Of a stretch of DNA of 64,000 nucleotides, positions 53,952 through 63,778 are shown one piece after another. Both the position numbers and the translations under genes were made by a program. Origin of the DNA: Modestobacter sp. DSM 44400 (GTDB lineage Bacteria > Actinomycetota > Actinomycetes > Mycobacteriales > Geodermatophilaceae); the NCBI RefSeq assembly GCF_900107175.1, contig NZ_FNOZ01000001.1, forward strand, positions 186,001-250,000. Reading direction: 5' to 3'. The stretch's first letter is position 1. Each line of letters begins with the position of its first letter. The notes below the pieces were generated by a model. The model was not told the DNA's origin and searched no databases. It worked only from the letters and a program-made list of their open reading frames with translations.

Positions 53952-55483
53952 GCGGCACCAGCCGGTTGCGCGGCGCCGGTCATGTGGCTGCCGAGCTCCT
54001 CCGGGGTCAGCCGAGCCGGGTCCAGTGCGGCGACCACCCGGCCGCGCAGCATGACCCGGAGGGTGTCCGACAGCCCGATCAGCTCGTCCAGGTCCGCCGA
54101 GATCAGCACGATCCCCAACCCCCCCGCCCGCGCGTCCTTGAGCAGTTCCCAGATGGCCGACTGGGCGCCGACGTCGACCCCGCGGGTCGGGTGCGCGGCG
54201 AGCAGCAGCCGTGGCGACGCGCTCATCTCCCGGCCCACGATCAGCTTCTGCTGGTTGCCGCCGGACAGCGCCACGGCCAGCGTGTCCGGACCCGGGGCAC
54301 GGACGTCGTACTCCCGCATGATCCGCTCGGTGTCGGCCCGGGCGCCCTTCCGGTCGATGAACGCACCCTTGGCCGACGGCGGGCGCGTCTGGTGCCCCAG
54401 GATCCGGTTCTCCCACAGCGGCGCGTCCAGCAGCATCCCCTGGCGGTGCCGGTCCTCGGGGATGAACCCGATGCCGCCGTCGCGGCGCTGTCGGGTGCTC
54501 CAGCGCGTCACGTCGTCCGTGCCGAGCACGAGGGTGCCGCCGACCAGCGGGCGCAGCCCCATGATGGCGTCGACGAGCTCGGCCTGACCGTTGCCCTCAA
54601 CGCCGGCGATGCCCACGACCTCGCCCTCGTGCACCGTGAAGGAAACGTCGTCGACGACCCGGCGGCCGTCCAGCGAGGCGACGGTCACGCCGGTCAGCTG
54701 CAGCACTGGGGCCTCGCGCACGGTGGACGTGCGGGTCGCCGGGGTCGGCAGCTCCGCGCCGACCATCATCTCGGCCAGCTGCTTCGCCGTCGTCGTCCGG
54801 GGGTCGGCGGTACCGACGGTGGTGCCGCGACGGATGACGGTGATCGAGTCGGCGACCTTGCGCACCTCGTCCAGCTTGTGGGAGATGAAGATGACGGTGA
54901 GGCCCTCGCGCTTGAGCTCGGCGAGGTTGCCGAACAGCTCGTCGACCTCCTGCGGCACCAGGACGGCGGTGGGCTCGTCCAGGATCAGCGTCCGTGCGCC
55001 GCGGTAGAGCACCTTGGCGATCTCCACCCGCTGACGGTCGCCGACCCCGAGATCCTCGACCAGGGTGTCGGGATCGAGCCCCAGGGCGTAGCTGTCGGAG
55101 ATCTCCCGGATGCGGCGGCGAGCCTCGGCCCGGTCCAGCCGGACGCCCTTGGTGGGCCCGCTGCCCAGCACGACGTTCTCCAGCACGGTGAAGTTGTCGG
55201 CGAGCATGAAGTGCTGGTGGACCATCCCGACCCCGGCGGCGATCGCGTCGGCGGGACTGCGGAAGGTGACCGGCGTGCCGTCGAGCAGGATCTCGCCCTC
55301 GTCGGGGCGGTGCATGCCGTACAGGGTCTTCATCAGCGTCGACTTGCCGGCGCCGTTCTCCCCCACGATGGCGTGCACCTCACCCCGGCGGACCCGCAGC
55401 TCGATGTCCTTGTTCGCCACCACGCCCGGGAAGCGCTTGGTGATGCCGCGCAGCTCGACCGCCAGGGGTGCGGACTCGTCCAT
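53948..55483 (-). CDS. Nucleoside ABC transporter ATPase, two ABC domains (NupO/YufO type)
   Basis: A 511-residue protein with two ATPase cassettes in tandem. The first has a canonical Walker A (IVGENGAGKSTLMKTLYG) and LILDEPTAVLVPQE. Its signature region VEDLGVGDRQRVEIAK is non-canonical, as in this family. The second has a degenerate Walker A (IAGVEGNGQAELVDA) but a good signature (VALSGGNQQKLIVGRE) and LLLAAHPTRGVDVGAQ. This asymmetry is normal for sugar and nucleoside importers. GGAGGAG precedes ATG 55483. It is separated from bmpA by a gap with three hairpins. Confidence 0.93.
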   Translation of the reverse strand: MDESAPLAVELRGITKRFPGVVANKDIELRVRRGEVHAIVGENGAGKSTLMKTLYGMHRPDEGEILLDGTPVTFRSPADAIAAGVGMVHQHFMLADNFTVLENVVLGSGPTKGVRLDRAEARRRIREISDSYALGLDPDTLVEDLGVGDRQRVEIAKVLYRGARTLILDEPTAVLVPQEVDELFGNLAELKREGLTVIFISHKLDEVRKVADSITVIRRGTTVGTADPRTTTAKQLAEMMVGAELPTPATRTSTVREAPVLQLTGVTVASLDGRRVVDDVSFTVHEGEVVGIAGVEGNGQAELVDAIMGLRPLVGGTLVLGTDDVTRWSTRQRRDGGIGFIPEDRHRQGMLLDAPLWENRILGHQTRPPSAKGAFIDRKGARADTERIMREYDVRAPGPDTLAVALSGGNQQKLIVGREMSASPRLLLAAHPTRGVDVGAQSAIWELLKDARAGGLGIVLISADLDELIGLSDTLRVMLRGRVVAALDPARLTPEELGSHMTGAAQPAGAA

Positions 55484-55517
55484 CGGCGTCTCCTCCGGGA
55501 TGGGTGCGATGGGACGT

Positions 55518-55542
55518 CCGGACCGCAAGCGCTCCGGTCCGG
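55518..55542. other. Hairpin 1 in the bmpA-ATPase gap
   Basis: CCGGACCG (55518-55525) pairs perfectly with CGGTCCGG (55535-55542) around 9 nt. It is the hairpin nearest the ATPase start and could affect its translation or protect processed mRNA. Confidence 0.5.
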
Positions 55543-55544
55543 GT

Positions 55545-55570
55545 GGCGGACGACGACGTCGTCGTCCGCC
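55545..55570. repeat. Hairpin 2: perfect 26-bp palindrome in the bmpA-ATPase gap
   Basis: The first half is GGCGGACGACGAC and the second is its exact reverse complement. It lies between the terminator-like hairpin and hairpin 1. Confidence 0.7.
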
Positions 55571-55594
55571 GCCGCCGCCGAGACGGTACACACG

Positions 55595-55637
55595 GAAAAC
55601 GGCGGGCCCGGGGGCGTGACGTACGCCCGGGCCCGCC
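55595..55637 (-). terminator. Hairpin 3: terminator-like stem after bmpA
   Basis: On the minus strand a perfect 12-bp stem (GGCGGGCCCGGG with its complement, 55601-55612 and 55626-55637) is followed by GTTTTCC, a short T-tract. It begins about 28 nt after the bmpA stop. A leaky terminator here would give much more BmpA than transporter, the usual need for a binding protein. Confidence 0.6.
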
Positions 55638-55665
55638 GTGTCCAGTGCTGCTCAGGACGGGGGCA

Positions 55666-56724
55666 TCACGGGGTCTCGGGAACCGTGATCTCGCCGTCGA
55701 TGATCTTCTGCTTGTACTCGTCGACCTGGTCCTGGATGTCGTCGATGAAGCCGCCGGAGGCCGCCAGGCCGACGCCATCGGTGGACAGGTCACTGACGAT
55801 GTCCGTGCCGCCCTTGACGTTGCCGTCGACGAAGTCGCCGATGAAGGCCTCGACCGCGTTGTCCACGCGCTTGAGCACCGAGGTCATGATCACCGGCTGG
55901 AGGGCCGGGTCGCCGACCGTCTGGTACTGGTCGGAGTCCACGCCGATCGCGCGCTTGCCCGACGCCGCGGCAGCCTGGAAGACACCGATGCCCGAGCCGC
56001 CGGCGGCGGCGTAGACGATGTCGGCGCCCTTGTCGTACATGCCCTGGGCGACGATCTTGCCCTTCGCCGGGTCGCTGAAGCCGGAGAAGTCACCGGCCGG
56101 CGAGATGTAGCTCACGTCGACGACGATGTCGGGGTTGACCGCTTTAGCCCCGGCGACGTAGCCGGCCTCGAAGCTCTGGATCAGCGGGGTCTCGACGCCA
56201 CCGACGAAGCCGACGTGGTCGGTCTCGGACTTCAGCGCCGCTGCGACGCCCCCCAGAAAGGACCCCTCGTTGGCGGCGAACTGCAGACCGGTGACGTTGC
56301 CGGTTCCCAGGTCCACGCCGGTGGAGTCGACGACGGCGAAGGTGGTCTCCGGGTACTGCTTCGCCACGTCGCCGATGACGTCGCCGTAGGCGAAGCCCAC
56401 CGCGATGATCGGGTTGTAGCCGCCGTCGGCCAGCTGGGTGAGCAGGTCGGCCCGGTTGGAGGCGTCGCTGTTGGGCGAGAGCTCCTGTACCTCGCCGCCG
56501 TTGGTCTTGATGGCCGCCTCGACGCCGGCGTAGGCCGAGTCGTTGAACGACTTGTCGCCACGGCCGCCGGTGTCGTAGGCGAGACCGATCTTCAGGTCGC
56601 CGGCGCTGGCGCTGCTGCCGCTGCCCCCGGCCGTGCTGTCGGTCTCGTCGCTGGCGCAGGCCGCAAGGGCCATGCTGCCGGCCAGCAGCAGAGCCGCGGC
56701 CTTCATCCCACGCACGTGGCGCAA
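55666..56724 (-). CDS. bmpA: BMP-family nucleoside-binding lipoprotein
   Basis: A substrate-binding lipoprotein of the BmpA/PnrA/Med family that delivers nucleosides to the ABC permeases. The signal peptide ends in a lipobox SMALAAC; mature residues start Cys-Ala-Ser-Asp. The body shows KIGLAYDTGGRGDKSFNDSA, SNRADLLTQLADGGYNPIIAVGF, FAVVDSTGV, ANEGSFLGGVAAALKS and GVDSDQYQ. TTG 56724 is chosen because GAGGAG lies 6 nt before it; the first ATG, 18 nt in, has no ribosome binding site and would lose the basic n-region. It heads the run bmpA-ATPase-permeases-cdd-deoA. Confidence 0.92.
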   Translation of the reverse strand: MRHVRGMKAAALLLAGSMALAACASDETDSTAGGSGSSASAGDLKIGLAYDTGGRGDKSFNDSAYAGVEAAIKTNGGEVQELSPNSDASNRADLLTQLADGGYNPIIAVGFAYGDVIGDVAKQYPETTFAVVDSTGVDLGTGNVTGLQFAANEGSFLGGVAAALKSETDHVGFVGGVETPLIQSFEAGYVAGAKAVNPDIVVDVSYISPAGDFSGFSDPAKGKIVAQGMYDKGADIVYAAAGGSGIGVFQAAAASGKRAIGVDSDQYQTVGDPALQPVIMTSVLKRVDNAVEAFIGDFVDGNVKGGTDIVSDLSTDGVGLAASGGFIDDIQDQVDEYKQKIIDGEITVPETP

Positions 56725-56855
56725 GACGGTCTCCTCTCTCGGAGGGCGCCGGCCGAGGTTGGTCGGCCACGCCCCGGTGGGGTGGATCGAGCTGATCGCA
56801 TCCGCCTTCCGGCCGGCCACAGGAAGCAGCCTCACCTGGCGACGGCGATCCGGGC

Positions 56856-56886
56856 ACGCTAACCGCGGGGTCGCCTCGCGGACCCC
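56856..56886 (-). promoter_or_regulatory. Candidate bmpA promoter with inverted repeat
   Basis: TAGCGT on the minus strand (56861-56856) is a good -10 and would leave a leader of about 125 nt. Just upstream an inverted repeat GGGGTC/GACCCC (56867-56872 and 56881-56886) and a direct repeat CTCGCGGA lie where a regulator could act. I recognise no known riboswitch in the leader. Confidence 0.4.
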
Positions 56887-56994
56887 CTCGCGGAGAGGAC
56901 CGATGCCGGATCGTTGCCAACCGGCACGGTCGGCCATTCCCCTGGGCCACCGTGGGTGAGGCAGGCCACACGCCTGGCGCGGCGGCGCACCGGC

Positions 56995-57000
56995 TAACGT
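56995..57000 (+). promoter_or_regulatory. -10 of a leaderless promoter for the D,D-carboxypeptidase
   Basis: TAACGT ends 8 nt before ATG 57009. No ribosome binding site is visible. Confidence 0.5.
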
Positions 57001-57008
57001 CGCTGCCC

Positions 57009-58302
57009 ATGCGCTGCCTGCCGTTCGCGGCCACGGTGGGCGGCCGGTTGCCGGGCGCGCTGGCCGGGTTGCTGACGGCCGTGGTGCTGGTGCTGGGCCC
57101 CGGCGGCCCAGCCCTGGCAGAGAGTTCCCGGCCCACCGTCGACCCCGTCGCTCCCACCCCGACCTCACCGTCGGCGGGCGCGCCTCCGCAGGGCACCGCC
57201 CCGGACGGCAGCACGGTAGGCGGCGAGCTGCTGGACACCCGGGGCCTGGTCACCGTGCCCGGTGCTCCCCCGGTGCCCGAGGGCATCGACGCCCACGGCT
57301 GGCTGGTGGCCGACGCCACCACCGGCGCCGTCCTCGGCGCCCGCGACCCGCACGGCCGCTACTACCCCGCCAGCACCCTCAAGACGCTGACCCTGCTGAC
57401 CCTGTCGCCCCTGCTGGACCCCGCACTCGTCGTGGCGGGCACGGTGGAGGACGAGGCCATCGAGGGCAGTCGGGTGGGACTGGTGCAGGGTGGCCACTAC
57501 CCGGTCTCGCTGCTGTTCCGCGCCCTGGTGATGCAATCGGGCAACGACGCGGCCAACGCGCTGGCCCGGGCCGCGGGTGGGGTGGCGCCCACGGTCGCGG
57601 CGATGAACACCACGGCGGAGCGGATCGGCGCCTACGACACCGTTGCCGGCACGCCCTCGGGCCTGGACGTCGCGGGTCAATCCTCCTCGCCCTACGACCT
57701 GGCCCTGATCATGCGGCAGCTGGTCGCCGACCCGGCCATCCTGGCGGTGCTGCAGACCCGCACCGCCCAGATGCCCGCCGTCGCGGGGCGGAGTCCCGGG
57801 TACGAGATCCAGACGCAGGACACCCTGCTCGCCGACTACCCGGGCGCCCTCGGTGGCAAGACCGGCTTCACCGACGCCGCCCGTCACACGTTCGTGGCCG
57901 CCGCCGAGCGCGACGGCCGCCGACTGGTGGTCAGCCTCATGCAGGCCGAGCGACGCCCGGTGCACGAGCTCGAGCAGGCCGAGCGCCTGCTGGACTGGGG
58001 CTTCACCACCGCACCCGGGACCGGCGGGGTGGGCCGGCTGGTCGATCCGGGCGAGGCCACCGCAGCCCCGGTCGCGATGACGTCCGCCGCCGCGGCCAGC
58101 CCGGCTCCGATGACGACTGCGACCACCACGGCCGCCGCGCCGGGCACCCGGGCGTCCTCGTCGGGACGACCGGCCGGGGAGTCACCACTGCTACCCCTCG
58201 GCCTCGGCGCCGGGGCGGTGGCCATCGTGGCGGCCACGGTGGTGGGCCGGCGACGCGCCGTCCGCCCGGTGGCCTTCCCGGGCGAGGGCGGCGTGCCGGC
58301 GG

Positions 58303-58322
<20 letters not shown>
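57009..58322 (+). CDS. D-alanyl-D-alanine carboxypeptidase (peptidase S11)
   Basis: A 437-residue PBP5-like enzyme that trims the terminal D-Ala from peptidoglycan stem peptides. It has a signal sequence (about residues 1-38, GLLTAVVLVLGPGGPALA), the nucleophile SxxK as PASTLKTLTLL, SxN as MQSGNDAANALA, and KTG as LGGKTGFTDAARHTF. A Pro/Ala/Thr-rich linker then leads to a C-terminal membrane helix (LGLGAGAVAIVAATVVG) and a short basic tail, so it is anchored at both ends. ATG 57009 is set by TAACGT 8 nt upstream. Its last 20 bp overlap the end of the convergent 2H phosphoesterase gene. Confidence 0.93.
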
Positions 58323-59942
<1,620 letters not shown>

Positions 59943-60011
59943 TCAGGCTCCCGGGCCGCCCGGAGCCGCGCTGGTCAGGACGGCGTTCAGCGCGGCGCAG
60001 CCGCTCCGCTC

Positions 60012-61136
60012 CTACACCGCAGGTGCGTTGGTCAGCTCGGTGTCCCGCACGTCGTCGAGCGCGGTGATGAAGACGTCGTCCTCCTCGGGGGTGCCCACGG
60101 TGACCCGCAGCCCCTCCCCGGCGAACGGTCGGGTGATGACCGCCCGCGCCTCCAGGGCCGCGGCGGTCGCGGCGGTCGCCTCGCCCAGCGGCAGCCAGAG
60201 GAAGTTGGCCTGGCTGTCGGCCACCGCGCGGCCGCGCTCGCGCAGGGCCGCGGTGAGCCGGGTGCGCTCGACGACGACGGCGGCGCAGCGCTCCCGCACC
60301 TCGTCCTCGCTGGCCAGCGCGGCGACCGCGGCCGCCTGGGCGAGGGTGGAGACGCTGAACGGGACGTGGGTCTTGCGCACCGCCTCAGCCACCGCCGGGT
60401 CCTCCGCGAGGAGATAGCCGACCCGGAGCCCGGCCAGGCCCCACGCCTTGGAGAACGTCCGCAGCACGGCCACGTTGGCCCGGCCCCGCATCAGCTCCAC
60501 GCCGTCGGGTACCTCCGGGTCGGTGACGAACTCGCGGTAGGCCTCGTCGAGCACCACGAGGGTCTCGGCGGGCACCGCGTCCAGGAAGCGTTCGAGCTCG
60601 GCCCGGCGCACCGCCGTCCCGGTGGGGTTGTTCGGGTTGCAGACGAAGACCAGCCGGGTGGTCTCGTCGGCCGCGGCCAGCAGGCCGTCCAGGTCGTGGG
60701 TGTCGGCCGGCCCGCCAGGCGTGCCGGGCACGAGCGGCACCCGGACGGCGCGGGCACCGGCGACCTCGGCCAGCAGCGGGTACATCTCGAAGGACCGCCA
60801 GGCGAAGACGATGCTGGTGCCCGGGTCGTTGAACGCCTGGGCCAACTGCTGGCAGACCGTCACCGCGCCGCAGCCGGTGGCCACCTGCGCGGGCTCCACG
60901 CCGTACCGCTCGGCCAGGGCGGCAGTCAGGACCGTCGCCCCGTTGTCGGGGTACCGGTTGGTCTCCCCCGCGGTCGCGGCGATCGCCTGCACGACCGCCG
61001 GCAGCGGGGGGAACGCCACCTCGTTGCTGGCCAGCTTCACCGCCCGCTCGACGCCGATCTCGCGGGCGAGGTCGGCGGGGTTGCGGCCGGGCCGGTAGGC
61101 CGGCAGGGCGGCGACCGCGGGACGTGCGCTGACCAC
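60012..61136 (-). CDS. pat: Histidinol-phosphate/aromatic aminotransferase family, Pat type
   Basis: A 374-residue PLP-dependent class I/II aminotransferase. It starts with the HisC/Pat-like VAALPAYRPGRNPADLAREIG and VKLASNEVAFPP. FVCNPNNPTGTAV, LDEAYREF and the PLP lysine region RTFSKAWGLAGLRVGYLL are all intact. The sequence resembles actinobacterial aromatic amino acid aminotransferases (Pat, HisC2) more than biosynthetic HisC, and no his genes are nearby. GTG 61136 is preceded by AGGAGG at 8 nt. It is divergent from galE. Confidence 0.9.
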   Translation of the reverse strand: MVSARPAVAALPAYRPGRNPADLAREIGVERAVKLASNEVAFPPLPAVVQAIAATAGETNRYPDNGATVLTAALAERYGVEPAQVATGCGAVTVCQQLAQAFNDPGTSIVFAWRSFEMYPLLAEVAGARAVRVPLVPGTPGGPADTHDLDGLLAAADETTRLVFVCNPNNPTGTAVRRAELERFLDAVPAETLVVLDEAYREFVTDPEVPDGVELMRGRANVAVLRTFSKAWGLAGLRVGYLLAEDPAVAEAVRKTHVPFSVSTLAQAAAVAALASEDEVRERCAAVVVERTRLTAALRERGRAVADSQANFLWLPLGEATAATAAALEARAVITRPFAGEGLRVTVGTPEEDDVFITALDDVRDTELTNAPAV

Positions 61137-61204
61137 GACTGTTCCTCCTGCACCTGCCGCCCCGGGGCACGCACCGTTGTGCGACCCCGGGCCGGCGACG
61201 TCTC

Positions 61205-61210
61205 TAGGGT
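61205..61210 (+). promoter_or_regulatory. -10 of a leaderless promoter for galE
   Basis: TAGGGT ends 6 nt before ATG 61217. No ribosome binding site is visible. Confidence 0.5.
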
Positions 61211-61216
61211 GGGCCC

Positions 61217-62176
61217 ATGCGCGTACTCGTCGCCGGCGGTGCCGGCTACATCGGCAGCGTAGTCACCGCGGCCCTGCTGGAGTCCGGTCACGAGGTGACC
61301 GTGCTCGACGACCTGTCCACCGGGCACGCCGACGCGGTCCCGGAGGGCGCGACGCTGGTCCGCGCCTCGCTGCACGACTCGGCCCCGGTGCTGGCCGACG
61401 TGCGACCCGAGGCGGTGCTGCATTTCGCGGCCAAGAGCCTGGTAGGGGCCAGCCAGGTGACACCGGAGGACTACTGGCACACCAACGTCGGTGGCTCCCT
61501 GGCGCTGCTCGAGGCGATGCGCGCGGCCGACTGCCGGCGGATCGTGTTCTCCTCGACCGCGGCCACCTACGGCGAGCCCGATGTGGTCCCCATCCCCGAG
61601 GACGCGCCCACCCGCCCGACCAACACCTACGGGGCCAGCAAGCTGGCGGTCGACCACATGCTGACCTCGTACGCGGTGGCGCACTCCTTCGCCGCGGTCA
61701 GCCTCCGGTACTTCAACGTCGGGGGCGCCGCCTACGGGTGCGGTGAGCGGCACGCCACCGAGACCCACCTTATCCCGATCGCCCTGCAGGTTGCCGCGGG
61801 CACCCGCGACGCGCTCACCGTCTTCGGCGAGGACTACCCCACACCCGACGGCACCTGCATCCGTGACTACGTGCACGTCACGGACCTGGCCGCCGCGCAC
61901 CTGCTGGCGCTGCCGGCGCCGGCGCCGGCTGAGCACCGCATCTACAACCTGGGCAGCGGCACCGGCTTCTCGGTCCAGCAGATGGTCGACGCGGTCCGCA
62001 CCGTCACCGGGCACCCGGTGCCGGTGGTCGTGGGGGCCCGGCGGACCGGCGACCCGGCCCGGCTGGTGGCCAGCTCCGCGCGCATCCACCGGGACCTCGG
62101 CTGGGCGCCCGAGTACACCGAACTCACCGAGATCGTCGCTGACGCCTGGGAGTTCGCGCAGCAGCGCACCGCCTGA
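61217..62176 (+). CDS. galE: UDP-glucose 4-epimerase
   Basis: GalE interconverts UDP-glucose and UDP-galactose, needed for galactan and glycoconjugates. The 319-residue SDR has the NAD motif VAGGAGYIGSVV, the DDLSTGHADAVP segment, FAAKSLVGASQ, catalytic Ser in VFSSTAATYGEP, YxxxK as YGASKLAVDHM, RYFNVGGA and the UDP-sugar segment RDYVHVTDLAAAHLL. It is slightly shorter than E. coli GalE but complete. It is convergent with the CNNM/CorC gene across a 70-nt gap made of a repeat element. Confidence 0.95.
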   Translation: MRVLVAGGAGYIGSVVTAALLESGHEVTVLDDLSTGHADAVPEGATLVRASLHDSAPVLADVRPEAVLHFAAKSLVGASQVTPEDYWHTNVGGSLALLEAMRAADCRRIVFSSTAATYGEPDVVPIPEDAPTRPTNTYGASKLAVDHMLTSYAVAHSFAAVSLRYFNVGGAAYGCGERHATETHLIPIALQVAAGTRDALTVFGEDYPTPDGTCIRDYVHVTDLAAAHLLALPAPAPAEHRIYNLGSGTGFSVQQMVDAVRTVTGHPVPVVVGARRTGDPARLVASSARIHRDLGWAPEYTELTEIVADAWEFAQQRTA

Positions 62177-62184
62177 AAGAGCAC

Positions 62185-62249
62185 CCGGCCCCTCTGCAGG
62201 GTCCCGCTCGCGAGCCTGCGAGCGGCGGCGGGCAGGGGGTCCTTTCTCA
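62185..62249 (-). repeat. Stop-associated repeat, copy 6 (between galE and the CNNM/CorC gene)
   Basis: On the minus strand it begins TGAGAAAGGACCCCC at the CNNM stop. It continues with CTGCC, a CCGCTCGCAGGCTCGCGAG hairpin and CTGCAG. It fills nearly the whole convergent gap and probably ends both transcripts. Confidence 0.6.
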
Positions 62250-63581
62250 GCCGGAGGCCGGCTCCGCGGAGACGCCGTCGGCGCCGGCCTCGGGCTGGGG
62301 CGCCGGGGACACCGAGATCCGGGCGATGCGCCGGCCGTCGAGCTCCTGCACGGTCAGCCCCCGACCCTCGACGCTCACCGAGTCGCCGATCACCGGCAGG
62401 CGACCGAGGTCGGCCAGCACGTAGCCGGCCACGGTCTCGTAGGGGCCGTCGGGCAGCTGGAGGCCGGTGGCGACGGCGAAGTCGTCGAGGTTGAGCAGCC
62501 CGTCGACCTCGTGCGGACCGCCCGCCGGGTCGTCGGTCTGCGGGGCGACCTCCTCGTCGTACTCGTCGTAGATCTCCCCGATGACCTCCTCGATGAGGTC
62601 CTCGAGGGTGACGATGCCGTCGGTGCCGCCGTACTCGTCCACGACGATCGCGAAGTGCCGGTTCTCCTTGCGCATCTCCGACAGGGCAGTGAGGACGCCG
62701 GCGGTGCCGGGCAGCTGTTTCACCTCGCGGGCCAGGTCACCGACGGTCGCCGCACGCCCGGCCGGGTGGTTGGGCAGGAACAGGTCCCGGACGTGCACGA
62801 AGCCCACGACGTCGTCCTCGCTGCGCCCGACGACGGGGTAGCGCGACCAACTGGAGTCGGCGACCTGCTTGGCCGCGCGGCTGGCGGTCATCGACGCGTC
62901 GAGGAAGTCGACCTCGGTGCGCGGGGTCATCACCTCGCGCACCTCGCGGTCACCGGCCCGGAAGACGTCGTCGATCAGCCGGCGCTCGTCGCTGGTCAGC
63001 GACTCGTGGGCGGCGACCAGGTCGCGCAGTTCCTCCTGGCCGATCGCCTCGCCGCTGGCCCTGGGGTCACCGCCGAGCAGCCGGACCAGCAGGTCGGTCG
63101 AGCGGGACAGCAGCCAGATGATCGGGCGGAAGACCACGGCGATGCCGTTGAGCGGGGCGGCGACCAGCAGTGAGAAGCCCTCGGCGCGCTGCAGCGCCAG
63201 CCGCTTGGGGGTCAGCTCGCCGACCACCAGCGACAGGTAGCTGATCGCAATGGTCACCAGCACGAAGGCCAGCGGCTCGGCCAGGCCGGGCTGCACGCCC
63301 CGGCCCATCAACCAGTCGCCCAGCGGCCCGGAGAGCGTGCTCGCGCCGAACGCTGCGGAGAAGAAGCCGGCCAGTGTGACGCCGACCTGGACCGCGGCCA
63401 GGAACCGGTTGGGCTCCGCGAGCAGCTTGGTCAGCGCCTTGCCGCGGCGGCCGCCGGACTCGCCCAGCGAACGGACCTGGGAGTCCCGCAGCGACACCAG
63501 GGCGATCTCGGCGCCGGAGAAGGCGCCTCCGATCAGCACGAAGGCGAAGACCATGACGATGTTGAGCCATACGTCGCTCAC
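62247..63581 (-). CDS. CNNM/CorC-family transporter-like protein (hemolysin C family)
   Basis: A 444-residue protein. The N-terminal CNNM membrane domain (VMVFAFVLIGGAFSGAEIALVSL, AAVQVGVTLAGFFSAAFGA, PLAFVLVTIAISYLSLVVGEL TPKRLAL) is followed by a linker with VREVMTPRTEVDFLD. A CBS pair comes next (SRYPVVGRSEDDVVGFVHVRDL and HFAIVVDEYGGTDGIVTLEDLIEEVIGEI), then a CorC_HlyC C-terminal domain. Family members are linked to Mg2+ or Co2+ transport. GTG 63581 follows GGAGGAG by about 10 nt; the longer upstream reading is Arg-rich noise. Confidence 0.9.
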   Translation of the reverse strand: MSDVWLNIVMVFAFVLIGGAFSGAEIALVSLRDSQVRSLGESGGRRGKALTKLLAEPNRFLAAVQVGVTLAGFFSAAFGASTLSGPLGDWLMGRGVQPGLAEPLAFVLVTIAISYLSLVVGELTPKRLALQRAEGFSLLVAAPLNGIAVVFRPIIWLLSRSTDLLVRLLGGDPRASGEAIGQEELRDLVAAHESLTSDERRLIDDVFRAGDREVREVMTPRTEVDFLDASMTASRAAKQVADSSWSRYPVVGRSEDDVVGFVHVRDLFLPNHPAGRAATVGDLAREVKQLPGTAGVLTALSEMRKENRHFAIVVDEYGGTDGIVTLEDLIEEVIGEIYDEYDEEVAPQTDDPAGGPHEVDGLLNLDDFAVATGLQLPDGPYETVAGYVLADLGRLPVIGDSVSVEGRGLTVQELDGRRIARISVSPAPQPEAGADGVSAEPASG

Positions 63582-63735
63582 CGGCGGCGTGCTCCTCCGG
63601 GGATGTCGTGCGCGACGGGGCTGTCCCGCGTCGACCACGGTAGTGGCCGATACCGACCGTGGTGCCGTCCCACGTCGGACTCCGGTCACACCAGCGTTGA
63701 CCGCAGACCACTTCCCGTGATCGCCTGCTCACGGT

Positions 63736-63763
63736 TAGTCTTTTGTGATAACAATTCGTGATC
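63736..63763 (+). promoter_or_regulatory. Candidate promoter and GTGAT repeats before the last gene
   Basis: TAGTCT (63736-63741) is a candidate -10. GTGAT occurs at 63745 and 63758, 13 bp apart, with a further GTGATC at 63717. TTGTGATAACAA (63743-63754) is also a small inverted repeat. Spaced direct repeats like these often bind response regulators; the regulator is unknown. Confidence 0.35.
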
Positions 63764-63778
63764 TTCGAGGACGTGCCC

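Noticed and set aside
63743-63755. Resemblance of TTGTGATAACAAT to the lac operator
   Set aside because: The match covers only part of lacO, no LacI-type gene is visible, and the palindrome is short; treated as a coincidence within GTGAT repeats.
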